The notes under the pieces were generated by a model that saw only the letters and a program-made list of their open reading frames with translations, made no database searches and was not told the DNA's origin. From DASPTH01 sp046727575 (GTDB lineage Bacteria > Actinomycetota > Acidimicrobiia > IMCC26256 > DASPTH01): a stretch of 50,894 bases of DNA. The DNA lies in NCBI GenBank assembly GCA_046727575.1, contig JBKPCV010000050.1:1-50894 (forward strand), read 5' to 3'. The stretch's first letter is position 1; the number at the start of each line of letters is the position of its first letter. The position numbers were made by a program, and so were the translations under genes. This document shows, one piece after another, positions 18,284 through 25,412 of this stretch.

Positions 18284-18348
18284 GGGTCACTCCGCTCCCG
18301 GTTGTCCCAGCCTCCGGCGAGCGAACCTCCGCTCCGTTCCTGGCTCAT
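18280..18348 (-). CDS. possible 22-codon leader ORF coupled to ruvB
   Basis: An ATG at 18348 opens a 22-codon frame (first residues MSQERSGGSLAGG, last RERSDP) whose TGA overlaps the ruvB GTG start as GTGA. The leader ATG and the ruvB GTG are preceded by the same sequence, CGGGAGCGGAGTGACCC, which includes the Shine-Dalgarno. Both signals come from an exact 23-bp duplication. Whether it is translated is unknown. If it is, ruvB would be translationally coupled to it rather than to ruvA. Confidence 0.4.
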   Translation of the reverse strand: MSQERSGGSLAGGWDNRERSDP

Positions 18349-18371
18349 GGGTCACTCCGCTCCCGGTTGTC
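18284..18371. repeat. 23-bp direct duplication between ruvA and ruvB (repeat copy D)
   Basis: Two exact 23-bp copies (18284-18306 and 18349-18371) spaced 65 bp apart lie in the 155-bp ruvA-ruvB gap. Each ends exactly at a start codon on the minus strand. The unit layout (GGGTCRCTC, then a CGCTCC-type block) resembles the 58-bp tandem repeat at 50754-50894. The rest of the gap (18372-18438) has only short GACGCC/GGCGTC inverted repeats and no gene. Confidence 0.75.
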
Positions 18372-18438
18372 GAACCGGCGCCGACGCCCGGCGGCCAAGC
18401 CATCGGCGTCTGCCTGACGCGCCCTATGCGCGCAGCGT

Positions 18439-19026
18439 CTAGGCACGCGTCACCGCCAACAGCTTCAGCGCGTCGCGCAGCAGGTCTTCGACCGGCCCGT
18501 CGTCGCCGAGCTGGGCGAGGACGTCGCGCACTTCGTCGGTCGCGTAGCCGAGACCGCCGAGCGCCTCGCGCACTTCCGAGCGAGCGGTCGGCGCGATCGC
18601 AGTCTCGGTGGCGTCGAGGTCGGGCACCTCGAGCCGCGCCTTGAGCTCCACGAGCAGCCGTTGCGCGGTGCGCTTCCCCACCCCCGGCACGAGCGTGAGC
18701 GCCGCGAGGTCGTCATCGACCACCACGCGCCGCAACGAGGCCGGCGCGTGCACCGAGAGCATCGCGAGTGCAAGCTTCGGTCCCACGCCGGTCGTGCCGA
18801 TGAGGACTTCGAACGTGTCGCGTTCGTCGCGGGTGGGGAAGCCGTACAGGACCATCGCGTCTTCACGGACGTGGAGGTGCGTGAACAAGAAGGTCGGTGT
18901 ACCGGGGTCGAGATGAGTGAGCGCGCCGAACGGCACGAGCACGCGGTACCCCACCCCGCCGACCTCGATGATCGCCTCCCCGGACGCGTGCCGCTCGAGC
19001 ACCGAACCGCGCAACGACCCGATCAC
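18439..19026 (-). CDS. ruvA: Holliday junction DNA-binding protein RuvA
   Basis: Tetrameric protein that binds four-way junctions and loads RuvB. The 195 residues begin MIGSLRGSVLER, the typical RuvA OB-fold start. Next come TTGVGPKLALAML and LTLVPGVGKRTAQRLLVEL, the two helix-hairpin-helix elements. A C-terminal three-helix domain (EVREALGGLGYATDEV) contacts RuvB. The start is GTG 19026, overlapping the ruvC stop as GTGA; the longer frame upstream is spurious. The gap of 155 bp to ruvB is long for this operon and holds the duplicated start signal. Confidence 0.95.
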   Translation of the reverse strand: MIGSLRGSVLERHASGEAIIEVGGVGYRVLVPFGALTHLDPGTPTFLFTHLHVREDAMVLYGFPTRDERDTFEVLIGTTGVGPKLALAMLSVHAPASLRRVVVDDDLAALTLVPGVGKRTAQRLLVELKARLEVPDLDATETAIAPTARSEVREALGGLGYATDEVRDVLAQLGDDGPVEDLLRDALKLLAVTRA

Positions 19027-19595
19027 GTCCGAGCCTCTCGTTCCATCGCGACCGCGATCGCCGCGTCGAGGCGCGACCCCTCGGTTGCGTCCGCGCCGAT
19101 CGCAGCCTGCAACGGCGCGCGCCACCAGTGGCAGATCGCGAGCGCGAGCGCGTCGGCCGCGTCCGCGGGCCGGGGAACGGCGCGTAGGTCGAGCAGCCGC
19201 GCCACCATCTGCTGCACCTCCTCTTTGCCCGCGCCGCCGTCACCCGCGACGGCGAGCTTCACTTCGTTGGGGCTGTAGTGGACGACCGGGATACCAGCGC
19301 GGCCCGCGATCGAGAGCGCGAGGCCACTCGCCTGCCCCACCGACATCGCGGTGCGAGCATTCACCTGGAACAGCACGCGCTCGACTGCGATCGCCACCGG
19401 CTGCGTCTCCGCCACGAGGAGCTCGAGCTCCGTCGCGAGGGCGGCGAGCCGGCTGGGTAGGGGGTCGGCCGCCGGAGTACGGAGCAGGCCGCACGCAACC
19501 GCGGTGAACCGGGCCCCGTCACGCGCGACGGCCCCGTACCCGCAACGGGACACGCCCGGGTCGACGCCGAGCACCACGTCGCCTGCATCGAACAC
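19023..19595 (-). CDS. ruvC: Holliday junction resolvase RuvC
   Basis: Dimeric endonuclease that cuts Holliday junctions processed by RuvAB. The 190 residues carry the four catalytic acids in LGVDPG (D12), AVERVLF (E72) and PRPADAADALALAICH (D145, D148), plus FQVNARTAMSVGQA. It heads the ruvCAB unit and is divergent from the peroxiredoxin gene, with 64 bp between their starts. In many actinobacteria yebC is directly upstream; here yebC is 3.5 kb away. Confidence 0.96.
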   Translation of the reverse strand: MFDAGDVVLGVDPGVSRCGYGAVARDGARFTAVACGLLRTPAADPLPSRLAALATELELLVAETQPVAIAVERVLFQVNARTAMSVGQASGLALSIAGRAGIPVVHYSPNEVKLAVAGDGGAGKEEVQQMVARLLDLRAVPRPADAADALALAICHWWRAPLQAAIGADATEGSRLDAAIAVAMEREART

Positions 19596-19659
19596 GGGTT
19601 CGATGCTACGAGGACACTGGGCAGGGTTCGCGGATGCTCCTCCGCGCTACCGTTCCCGC

Positions 19660-20118
19660 GTGCTGAACGCCGGCGACCTTGCCCCCGACTTCGAGCTCGC
19701 GGACGACAACGGGAACCGCCGCAAGCTGTCCGAACTGCTCGCTCAGGGGCCGGTCGTGCTCTTCTTCTATCCGAAGGCCATGACCTCGGGGTGCACCCGG
19801 GAGAGCTGCCATTTCCGCGACCTGGCTTCCGAGTTCGCAGCCCTCGGAGCCCGGCGGGTTGGCATCAGCGCCGACTCGGTCGACCGCCAGAAGCAGTTCA
19901 GCGACAAGCATGCGTTCGACTTCCCGCTGCTCTCGGACCCGGACCGAGCCGTCGCACGAGCATTCGGAGCGAAGCGCCCCGGTGCGTTGTTCAACAAGCG
20001 CATCACGTTCGTGATCGACACCGACCGCCGCGTCCTCGCGGTCATCAAGAGCGAAACCCATATGGATCAGCACGCCGACGAGGCGCTCGCCGTGCTGTCG
20101 AAACGCACTGCGGCGTAG
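19660..20118 (+). CDS. bcp: peroxiredoxin, BCP/PrxQ type
   Basis: Thiol peroxidase that reduces hydrogen peroxide and organic peroxides in the cytoplasm. The 152 residues have LAPDFELADDNG, VVLFFYPKA, and the peroxidatic motif TSGCTRESCHFRD with Cys45 and a resolving Cys50 five residues on, typical of atypical 2-Cys PrxQ. The ISADSVDRQKQF and KRITFVIDTD stretches also fit. The GTG at 19660 gives a normal N-terminus (VLNAGDLAPDF); the frame is open upstream but that part overlaps ruvC antisense. Single plus-strand gene, convergent with the VOC gene 11 bp away. Confidence 0.92.
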   Translation: MLNAGDLAPDFELADDNGNRRKLSELLAQGPVVLFFYPKAMTSGCTRESCHFRDLASEFAALGARRVGISADSVDRQKQFSDKHAFDFPLLSDPDRAVARAFGAKRPGALFNKRITFVIDTDRRVLAVIKSETHMDQHADEALAVLSKRTAA

Positions 20119-20129
20119 CCGTCGTTCGC

Positions 20130-20567
20130 TTACAGCGAGAGCGGCGCCATGGTCGCGACGGCCTGGGGATCGGTGTGCCATACGTCGGAGGTGTCGACGT
20201 ACAGCTCGATCGTGTTGCCGTCGGGATCGTCGAAATAGAGGCTCTGCGTCACCGTGTGGTCCGCGACCATCCCGATCTCCACGCCGCGCGCGTCGAGATC
20301 CGCTTTGGCGCGACGCAGCTCCTCGGTCGAGTCGCCGACCTTGAAGGCAACGTGGAAGAGGCCAGGGCTGTCGGCCGGAGAGTCCGGTGCGTCGCGCCCG
20401 ACCGCCACGATCGCGAAGTCGTGGTGGTTCCCGAGCGTGAAGAACGTCATCGGTGGCGCGTCCATGCGCGCCGCGATCTCGAAGCCGAGGACATCGGCGT
20501 AGAAGCGTTCGGACCGATCGCGGTCGCGAACCTTGAGCACCACGTGCCCGATCTGTCGTACCTGCAT
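20130..20567 (-). CDS. VOC-family (glyoxalase/extradiol dioxygenase fold) protein
   Basis: A 145-residue vicinal-oxygen-chelate protein, probably metal-dependent. The paired beta-alpha-beta modules start at IGHVVLKVRDRDRSERFY and FHVAFKVGDSTEELRRAK. The likely metal ligands are His8, the His of FHVAF and the Glu of NTIELYVD. The substrate is unknown; relatives include glyoxalase I, fosfomycin-resistance enzymes and catechol dioxygenases. A good Shine-Dalgarno (GAGAGGGG) lies just upstream of the ATG. The 78-bp gap upstream holds no gene. Confidence 0.8.
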   Translation of the reverse strand: MQVRQIGHVVLKVRDRDRSERFYADVLGFEIAARMDAPPMTFFTLGNHHDFAIVAVGRDAPDSPADSPGLFHVAFKVGDSTEELRRAKADLDARGVEIGMVADHTVTQSLYFDDPDGNTIELYVDTSDVWHTDPQAVATMAPLSL

Positions 20568-20645
20568 GACTGGCCCCTCTCTTCGAACGGCACCGGCGGC
20601 CGAAGTCGCCGAGCCACTCCAGACTGCCGGTTTTGAAGTCTTCGA

Positions 20646-21383
20646 TCAACCCGGTTGGCGGTGGCGCTCGTAATCGAAGGCTTGGAGCGATACGAACGGC
20701 GCCGCGAGCGCCGGTTCCACCGATTCTCGGCGCCACCGCGCCGAGAGCACTTCGCTAATCGGGCGCGCGGTCCCGACGACGTCGCCGTCCAGGTAGCACG
20801 CGGCAATGGTGTAGCTACTCTGGCTGAACTCGTCCGGCCGGAGCGTGCTGGGCGCGAACGTCCAGAGTCCGGCGACGCCGTCGATCGCGAGGAGCGCGTC
20901 GACGTCCGCGGGTGACCAGCGAGCCGTGTCGGATACTCGGTCGTGTGGCGGATCGGCACGCTCGATGACGAGGTAGACGCCGCGGTTCGGCCGGTACGGC
21001 ACGATGTCAGCGGTGACGTATGCGCTCGCGGCCGCGTGCACCTCGACCGGCTCGCAGCCGGCTACCAACCGGTTGGGAAGCCGCTCGGGGAAGCGTCCGA
21101 CCTCGATCAGGTGGTCGCGCAGGGCGAAGAAGTCGTCAACGGCCTTTGCGACCGGCTCGCCCAAGAGATAGTGCACGACGTGGTTGACCGGCTGGAACCG
21201 GTCCGATTGCGCGGTGCGCATGGCGCGGCACTCGGGTGTCGACACCCATCGCTGTCCGTACAGCATGCCCTCGATCTCGTACTGCTGGGGCAGGTGATCG
21301 AGGTGGTGCCACTCGAGGTAGCGGGCGTCGTTGCCGTCGGGCGAACTCGCCGACAGCGAGAACACGCCGAACTTGGCCTTCAT
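20646..21383 (-). CDS. conserved hypothetical protein, possibly dimeric alpha/beta barrel
   Basis: A 245-residue soluble protein that I cannot assign. The N-terminal half (GVFSLSASSPDG, RYLEWHHLDHLPQQYEI, GMLYGQRWVSTPECR) and the later stretch LAIDGVAGLWTFAPS followed by YLDGDVVGT look like two ferredoxin-like repeats, as in EthD or antibiotic-monooxygenase-type proteins. The His-rich WHHLDHLP could be an active-site or metal site. No membrane segment or signal peptide is present. It is on the same strand as coxG, 32 bp downstream of it, so it may belong to the accessory block between yebC and ruvC. Confidence 0.6.
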   Translation of the reverse strand: MKAKFGVFSLSASSPDGNDARYLEWHHLDHLPQQYEIEGMLYGQRWVSTPECRAMRTAQSDRFQPVNHVVHYLLGEPVAKAVDDFFALRDHLIEVGRFPERLPNRLVAGCEPVEVHAAASAYVTADIVPYRPNRGVYLVIERADPPHDRVSDTARWSPADVDALLAIDGVAGLWTFAPSTLRPDEFSQSSYTIAACYLDGDVVGTARPISEVLSARWRRESVEPALAAPFVSLQAFDYERHRQPG

Positions 21384-21415
21384 GTCCGCTTCGTCGGGAC
21401 GGCTCCGCCCGACGG

Positions 21416-22126
21416 CTACTCCTGCGACTCGCGCTGCCTGCGCTTCCGGCGCCGTCGGACCGAACGAAAGACGAGGAGCGCGACGATCACGAGCACGATC
21501 GGCACGACGCGCTTGGCCACCGCGTTGCCCGCGGTGTCGAACAGGTCGACCGGCTGCGCGTCGGGCGCGTCCACCTTCCGTACGCCCGGCGCTTCGCTCT
21601 CGACGGGCGAAGGCGTTGCCGCGGTCGCGTCCGCGTCCGCGGACGCAGTCGGGGCCTCGGCGGTGTCGGGACGGTTGCCGTTACCACTCAGCACGTCGCG
21701 CTCGAGATTCGTCGCGAATTGACCGAGGAGCTTGCTCGAGACGTCGGCCATCACGCCGCGTCCGAACTGCGCGACCTTCCCGGTGATGTTGAGATCGGTG
21801 TCGATGTGCACGACCGTGCCCCCCTCGTCGGGGGCGAGCGTGGCCGTCACCGTCGCCGATGCGTTGCCCTGGCCACGCGTGTCGCGACCCTCGGCCTTCA
21901 ACACGACCTTGTGCGAGGACTCGTCCGCTTCGACGATGCGGGCCGCGCCCTTGTACTGCGCGGTGATCGGCCCGACCTTCACCTTCACAATGCCGCGATA
22001 CTCGTCGCCCTCGATCTCCTGGAGCTGTGCGCCCGGCATGCACGGCGCGATGCGCTCGACGTCGAGTAGCACCTTCCATGCCTCGTCGACCGGTACGTCG
22101 ACTCGGAACTCGTCCTCGATCTTCAC
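21416..22126 (-). CDS. CoxG-like SRPBCC protein with C-terminal membrane anchor
   Basis: A 236-residue protein. Residues 1-150 form an SRPBCC domain of the CO-dehydrogenase-subunit-G type (DVPVDEAWKVLLDVERIAPCMPGAQL, then YRGIVKVKVGPITAQYKG). A Pro/Ala/Asp-rich linker follows, then a C-terminal membrane helix (about 207-223, VPIVLVIVALLVF) and a basic cytoplasmic tail. In CO-oxidising bacteria CoxG helps recruit the molybdenum CO dehydrogenase to the membrane. No CODH structural genes are here, so the partner is unknown. GTG start at 22126 overlaps the upstream stop as GTGA, tying it to the MobA-like gene. Confidence 0.8.
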   Translation of the reverse strand: MKIEDEFRVDVPVDEAWKVLLDVERIAPCMPGAQLQEIEGDEYRGIVKVKVGPITAQYKGAARIVEADESSHKVVLKAEGRDTRGQGNASATVTATLAPDEGGTVVHIDTDLNITGKVAQFGRGVMADVSSKLLGQFATNLERDVLSGNGNRPDTAEAPTASADADATAATPSPVESEAPGVRKVDAPDAQPVDLFDTAGNAVAKRVVPIVLVIVALLVFRSVRRRRKRRQRESQE

Positions 22127-22713
22127 GTGGGCTCCTCGTTGAGTCGTTGGAGATCTTGTGCCGTATCGACGTCGACTGCATTCCCCGTGCCGTCGCACGG
22201 CACCTCGACCACGTCGTGGTCGCGCATCAGCTGGCGAGCCCCGACGTCGCCTTCGAGCTTGCCCGCTTCAGCCCAGAGGCTACGCGCGATGAGCACCGGG
22301 TTGCCCCGAACACCGGCGTAGGTCGCGACCGCAAGCTCCGCGCCGTCGGCGTGCACGGCAGCAAGGCGCCGATACGCGTCGGCGCCGACCTGCGGTTGAT
22401 CGGCGAGCCCCACACAGACCGCGTCGACCTGTGCGTACGGTGTGATGGCGCCGAGCGCCACTCGGAGACTCGATGCGATGCCCCGGCGCCAGCGCCGGTT
22501 CCGCACGACGTCGACGCCCGGCGGCGCCGCCGCCGCGACCTGCGCGCCCTGGTAGCCGGTGACGAGCCAGATCGGACGCAGGCCCGATTGCACCGCGGCG
22601 TCGAGGGCCCACGCGACGAGCGGGCGGCCGTGCAGGAGCGCGAGCGGTTTGGCCTCGTCACCACCGAGCCGCGAGCCCCGGCCGGCGGCGAGGATTGCGA
22701 TCGCGGCCGTCAA
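22123..22713 (-). CDS. MobA-like nucleotidyltransferase (molybdenum cofactor type)
   Basis: A 196-residue NTP-transferase of the MobA/MocA group, whose members attach CMP or GMP to molybdopterin for molybdo-hydroxylases. Visible motifs are the nucleotide-binding AILAAGRGSRLGGDEAKPL at the N-terminus, VDAVCVGLADQPQVGADAY in the metal-binding region and GVRGNPVLIARSLW. The start is TTG at 22713, overlapping the upstream stop as TTGA; starting anywhere else would cut or extend the domain. The pairing with coxG supports a role in cofactor insertion for a molybdenum hydroxylase encoded elsewhere. Confidence 0.75.
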   Translation of the reverse strand: MTAAIAILAAGRGSRLGGDEAKPLALLHGRPLVAWALDAAVQSGLRPIWLVTGYQGAQVAAAAPPGVDVVRNRRWRRGIASSLRVALGAITPYAQVDAVCVGLADQPQVGADAYRRLAAVHADGAELAVATYAGVRGNPVLIARSLWAEAGKLEGDVGARQLMRDHDVVEVPCDGTGNAVDVDTAQDLQRLNEEPT

Positions 22714-23126
22714 CCGCCGGCGTCGGGGCCGGCGCGTTCGACGTCGACCCGGAGCAGCACGCGTCGCTCGCGCTCCATCGCGGCGCGGTAGTCGGCCCAG
22801 TCGGGATGTTCCCCGGCGGTCGTGCGGTAGTAGTCGACGAGGGGCTCCATCGCCTCGGGCAACGAGAGCACGCTCGCGGTGCCGTCGACCTGGATCCACC
22901 TCCCCATCCAGCCGTCGTCGGGAAGGACGCAGATGGAGACACGCGGGTCGCGCCGCACGTTCTTCGTTTTCATCGCGGTCTCCCGCGTGCTCACCACGAC
23001 GCGTCCCTTGTCGTCGACATTGCATGCGACGATCGACATCTGCGGCGAACCGTCGCGCCGGCGGGTCGCAACAACCGCCCGGTGGTGCTCACGAATGAAC
23101 GCACGCGCCTCGTCGAGGTCCATCAC
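22710..23126 (-). CDS. PPOX-class F420-dependent oxidoreductase-like protein
   Basis: A 138-residue split-beta-barrel flavin/deazaflavin protein of the FDOR-B group. Motifs are AVVATRRRDGSPQMSIVAC at the N-terminus, STRETAMKTKNVRRDPRVSI in the cofactor-phosphate region, and WIQVDGTASVL. The substrate is unknown. That it uses F420 is inferred from the KTKNVRRDPR motif and from the presence of an F420:NADP oxidoreductase gene (42.1 kb). Its start overlaps the yebC stop by 4 bp and its stop overlaps the TTG of the MobA-like gene, so it is part of one translation unit. Confidence 0.8.
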   Translation of the reverse strand: MMDLDEARAFIREHHRAVVATRRRDGSPQMSIVACNVDDKGRVVVSTRETAMKTKNVRRDPRVSICVLPDDGWMGRWIQVDGTASVLSLPEAMEPLVDYYRTTAGEHPDWADYRAAMERERRVLLRVDVERAGPDAGG

Positions 23127-23875
23127 GCGTAGACCGACTGGAGGACGTCGTCGGGGATGTCGAAGTTGGCGTAGACGTTCTGCACGTCGTCATGTTCTTC
23201 CAGCGCGTCGATGACGCGCAACACCGACTTCGCGCTGGAGGCGTCGCCGAGCGCAATGGTCGTCGAGGGCAGCATCGTGAGGTCGGCACTCGTGACGGCG
23301 ATGCCTGCGGCGTCCAGCGCGCTGCGCACCGCCTGCAGATCCGAAGGCGCGGTCGTGATCTGCCACGTGTCACCCTGGTCCTCGATGTCTTCTGCGCCGG
23401 CGTCGAGCGCCGCGAGCATGAGGTCGTCCTCCGTGGCAGCCGACTTCTCGAGGATGATCACGCCCTTGCGCTGGAACTGCCAGGCCACCGATCCGGGCTC
23501 GGCGAGCGAGCCCCCATTCCGAGTGAAGATGTTCTTCACGTCCGAGCCGGTGCGGTTGCGGTTGTCAGTGAGCACCTCCACGTACACCGCCACGCCGTTC
23601 GTTGCGTAACCCTCGTATGTGACGTTCTCGTATCTGACGCCGTCGAGCTCGCCCGTCCCGCGCTTGATCGCACGCTCGATGTTGTCCTTCGGCATCGACG
23701 CGTCGCGTGCCTTCTGCACCATCGTCCGGAGCGTCGGGTTGGACTCGATGTCGCCGCCTCCGTCGCGCGCGGCGACTTCGATCTGGCGCGCGAGACGCGC
23801 GAAGAGCTTGCCGCGCGCCGCGTCGGCTGCACCCTTCTGGTGCTTGATCGAATGCCACTTCGAATGACCGCTCAT
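23123..23875 (-). CDS. yebC: YebC/PmpR-family regulator or ribosome-associated factor
   Basis: A 250-residue three-domain protein starting MSGHSKWHSIKHQKG, the invariant YebC N-terminus. DNPTL-type and NIERAIKRGTGEL, YEGYATNGVAVYVEVLTDN and GSVAWQFQRKGVI follow in the usual order. Family members have been described as DNA-binding regulators and more recently as translation factors for proline-rich stretches; which applies here is unknown. ATG 23875 overlaps the pdxT stop as ATGA. The usual downstream neighbour ruvC has been displaced by an accessory block. Confidence 0.93.
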   Translation of the reverse strand: MSGHSKWHSIKHQKGAADAARGKLFARLARQIEVAARDGGGDIESNPTLRTMVQKARDASMPKDNIERAIKRGTGELDGVRYENVTYEGYATNGVAVYVEVLTDNRNRTGSDVKNIFTRNGGSLAEPGSVAWQFQRKGVIILEKSAATEDDLMLAALDAGAEDIEDQGDTWQITTAPSDLQAVRSALDAAGIAVTSADLTMLPSTTIALGDASSAKSVLRVIDALEEHDDVQNVYANFDIPDDVLQSVYA

Positions 23876-24444
23876 GCTTCCCCGCTCAGAAATCGTTGGT
23901 GCACTCTCAAATCCCCCGACAACTCGGGATGGAAGCTCGACACCCACACGGGACCCGCGCGCAGGAGCACGGGGACTTCGTCGTGGGTCGCGAGCACATC
24001 GACATCGGCACCGACGCGTTCGACGCGCGGCGAGCGAATGAACACGCCGGCGAACCGACCGCCGGCCAGGCCGCGAATCTCGAGGTCGGCCTCGAACGAG
24101 TCGCGCTGGCGCCCGTAGCCGTTGCGCCGGACGGCAATGTCGATCGCGCCGAAGGACTCCTGGTCGGGACGGCCGTCGAGGACGTCGCTCGCGAGCAGGA
24201 TCATCCCTGCGCAGGTACCGAGCACCGGCATGCCGTCGGCGAGGAGCGACCGGAGCGGCGCGCGGAGCTCCGAGGTGTCGAGCAGCTTGCTCATCGTGGT
24301 GGACTCGCCACCGGGAAGGATCACCGCGTCGAGCGCGCCGAGGTCTTCGGGAGCGCGCACCTCGATGCTCTCGACGCCGAGAGCATCGAGCACCTCACGA
24401 TGCTCGCGGAACGCTCCTTGCAGCGAGAGGATGCCTACCTTCAT
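23872..24444 (-). CDS. pdxT: pyridoxal 5'-phosphate synthase glutaminase subunit PdxT
   Basis: Class I glutaminase that feeds ammonia to PdxS for vitamin B6 synthesis. The 190 residues show KVGILSLQGAFREH, the oxyanion block LPGGEST (44-49 region), the nucleophile in GTCAGM (Cys78), and the His172-Glu174 pair in SSFHPELSGD. ATG 24444 is chosen because it gives the exact family N-terminus; the frame is open further upstream but reads into spacer and pdxS antisense. The 70-bp gap to pdxS contains a repeat-like sequence. Confidence 0.95.
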   Translation of the reverse strand: MKVGILSLQGAFREHREVLDALGVESIEVRAPEDLGALDAVILPGGESTTMSKLLDTSELRAPLRSLLADGMPVLGTCAGMILLASDVLDGRPDQESFGAIDIAVRRNGYGRQRDSFEADLEIRGLAGGRFAGVFIRSPRVERVGADVDVLATHDEVPVLLRAGPVWVSSFHPELSGDLRVHQRFLSGEA

Positions 24445-24447
24445 TGG

Positions 24448-24482
24448 CGCTCGCTCCCCTGCGAGCTGCCTTCGCTCCTCCG
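24448..24482. repeat. repeat-like sequence E between pdxS and pdxT
   Basis: The short pdxS-pdxT gap has CGCTCCCCTGCGAGCT followed by CTTCGCTCCTCC. This looks like the 58-bp repeat unit at the window end (CGCTCAACTGCGAGCC and TTTCGCTCCTTC) with its central hairpin removed. It ends a few bases before the pdxT start codon. The relationship is judged by eye and is weaker than for copies A, B and C. Confidence 0.35.
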
Positions 24483-24514
24483 TCGCTGCGGCCGCCGGGT
24501 CGTCTCGAGCTGCT

Positions 24515-25402
24515 TCACCAACCGCGGTCCGCGAGCTTGGTGTCGAGGGAGGCGACCTCCTCGCCGCGCATCGCCTCGCCGAGGCCGCGCGACACCTTGG
24601 CCACGATGTCCGCGTCTCGGAAGTGCGTGGTCGCCTCGACGATCGCCTTGGCCCGCGGCGCCGGATCCGCGCTCTTGAAGATGCCGCTCCCGACGAAGAC
24701 GGCCTGCGCACCCAGCTGCATGACGAGCGAGGCGTCGGCGGGCGAGGCGATCCCGCCGGCACAGAACAGCGGCACCGGGAGCTCACCCTGTTCGGCGACC
24801 TCGCGCACGAGCTCGACCGGCGCGCGGAGCTCCTTCGCCCAGCCGTACAGCTCGGACGAGTCTGCGACGGTGAGCTTGCGGATGTCACCGAGCACCGAGC
24901 GGAGGTGGTGGACGGCGACCGCCACGTCGCCGGTTCCCGCCTCGCCCTTCGAGCGGATCATCGACGCGCCCTCACTGATCCGCCGCAGCGCCTCCCCGAG
25001 GCTGGTCGCTCCGCACACGAACGGCACGGTGAACGCCCACTTGTCGACGTGGTACGCGTCGTCGGCGGGAGTGAGCACCTCGCTCTCGTCGATGTAGTCG
25101 ACACCGAGCGCCTCGAGCACCTGAGCTTCGGCGAAATGCCCGATCCGGCACTTCGCCATGACGGGAATGGTGACGGCCGCCTGGATCGCTTCGATCATCG
25201 CCGGGTCGCTCATGCGGGCGACGCCGCCGTCGCGCCGGATGTCGGCGGGCACCCGCTCGAGCGCCATCACCGCGACCGCGCCGCTGTCCTCCGCGACCTT
25301 GGCGTGCTCGGGCGTGACCACGTCCATGATCACCCCGCCGCGCAGCATCTCGGCGAGGCCGCGCTTCACGCGTGCGGTACCCGTCTCTCCCGCTTCCGGC
25401 AT
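24515..25402 (-). CDS. pdxS: pyridoxal 5'-phosphate synthase lyase subunit PdxS
   Basis: TIM-barrel synthase that makes PLP from ribose 5-phosphate, glyceraldehyde 3-phosphate and ammonia from PdxT. The 295 residues have RVKRGLAEMLRGGVIMDVV (Asp27), IPVMAKCRIGHF with Lys84 (first Schiff-base lysine), YIDESEVLTPAD, and SMIRSKGEAGTGD with Lys152 (second lysine). FCAGGIASPADA and VFVGSGIF form the phosphate site. Length is normal. Two starts are possible, ATG 25402 or ATG 25411, the latter just after the stop of the upstream DUF3048 gene. Confidence 0.97.
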   Translation of the reverse strand: MPEAGETGTARVKRGLAEMLRGGVIMDVVTPEHAKVAEDSGAVAVMALERVPADIRRDGGVARMSDPAMIEAIQAAVTIPVMAKCRIGHFAEAQVLEALGVDYIDESEVLTPADDAYHVDKWAFTVPFVCGATSLGEALRRISEGASMIRSKGEAGTGDVAVAVHHLRSVLGDIRKLTVADSSELYGWAKELRAPVELVREVAEQGELPVPLFCAGGIASPADASLVMQLGAQAVFVGSGIFKSADPAPRAKAIVEATTHFRDADIVAKVSRGLGEAMRGEEVASLDTKLADRGW

Positions 25403-25412
25403 GCTCACCATG

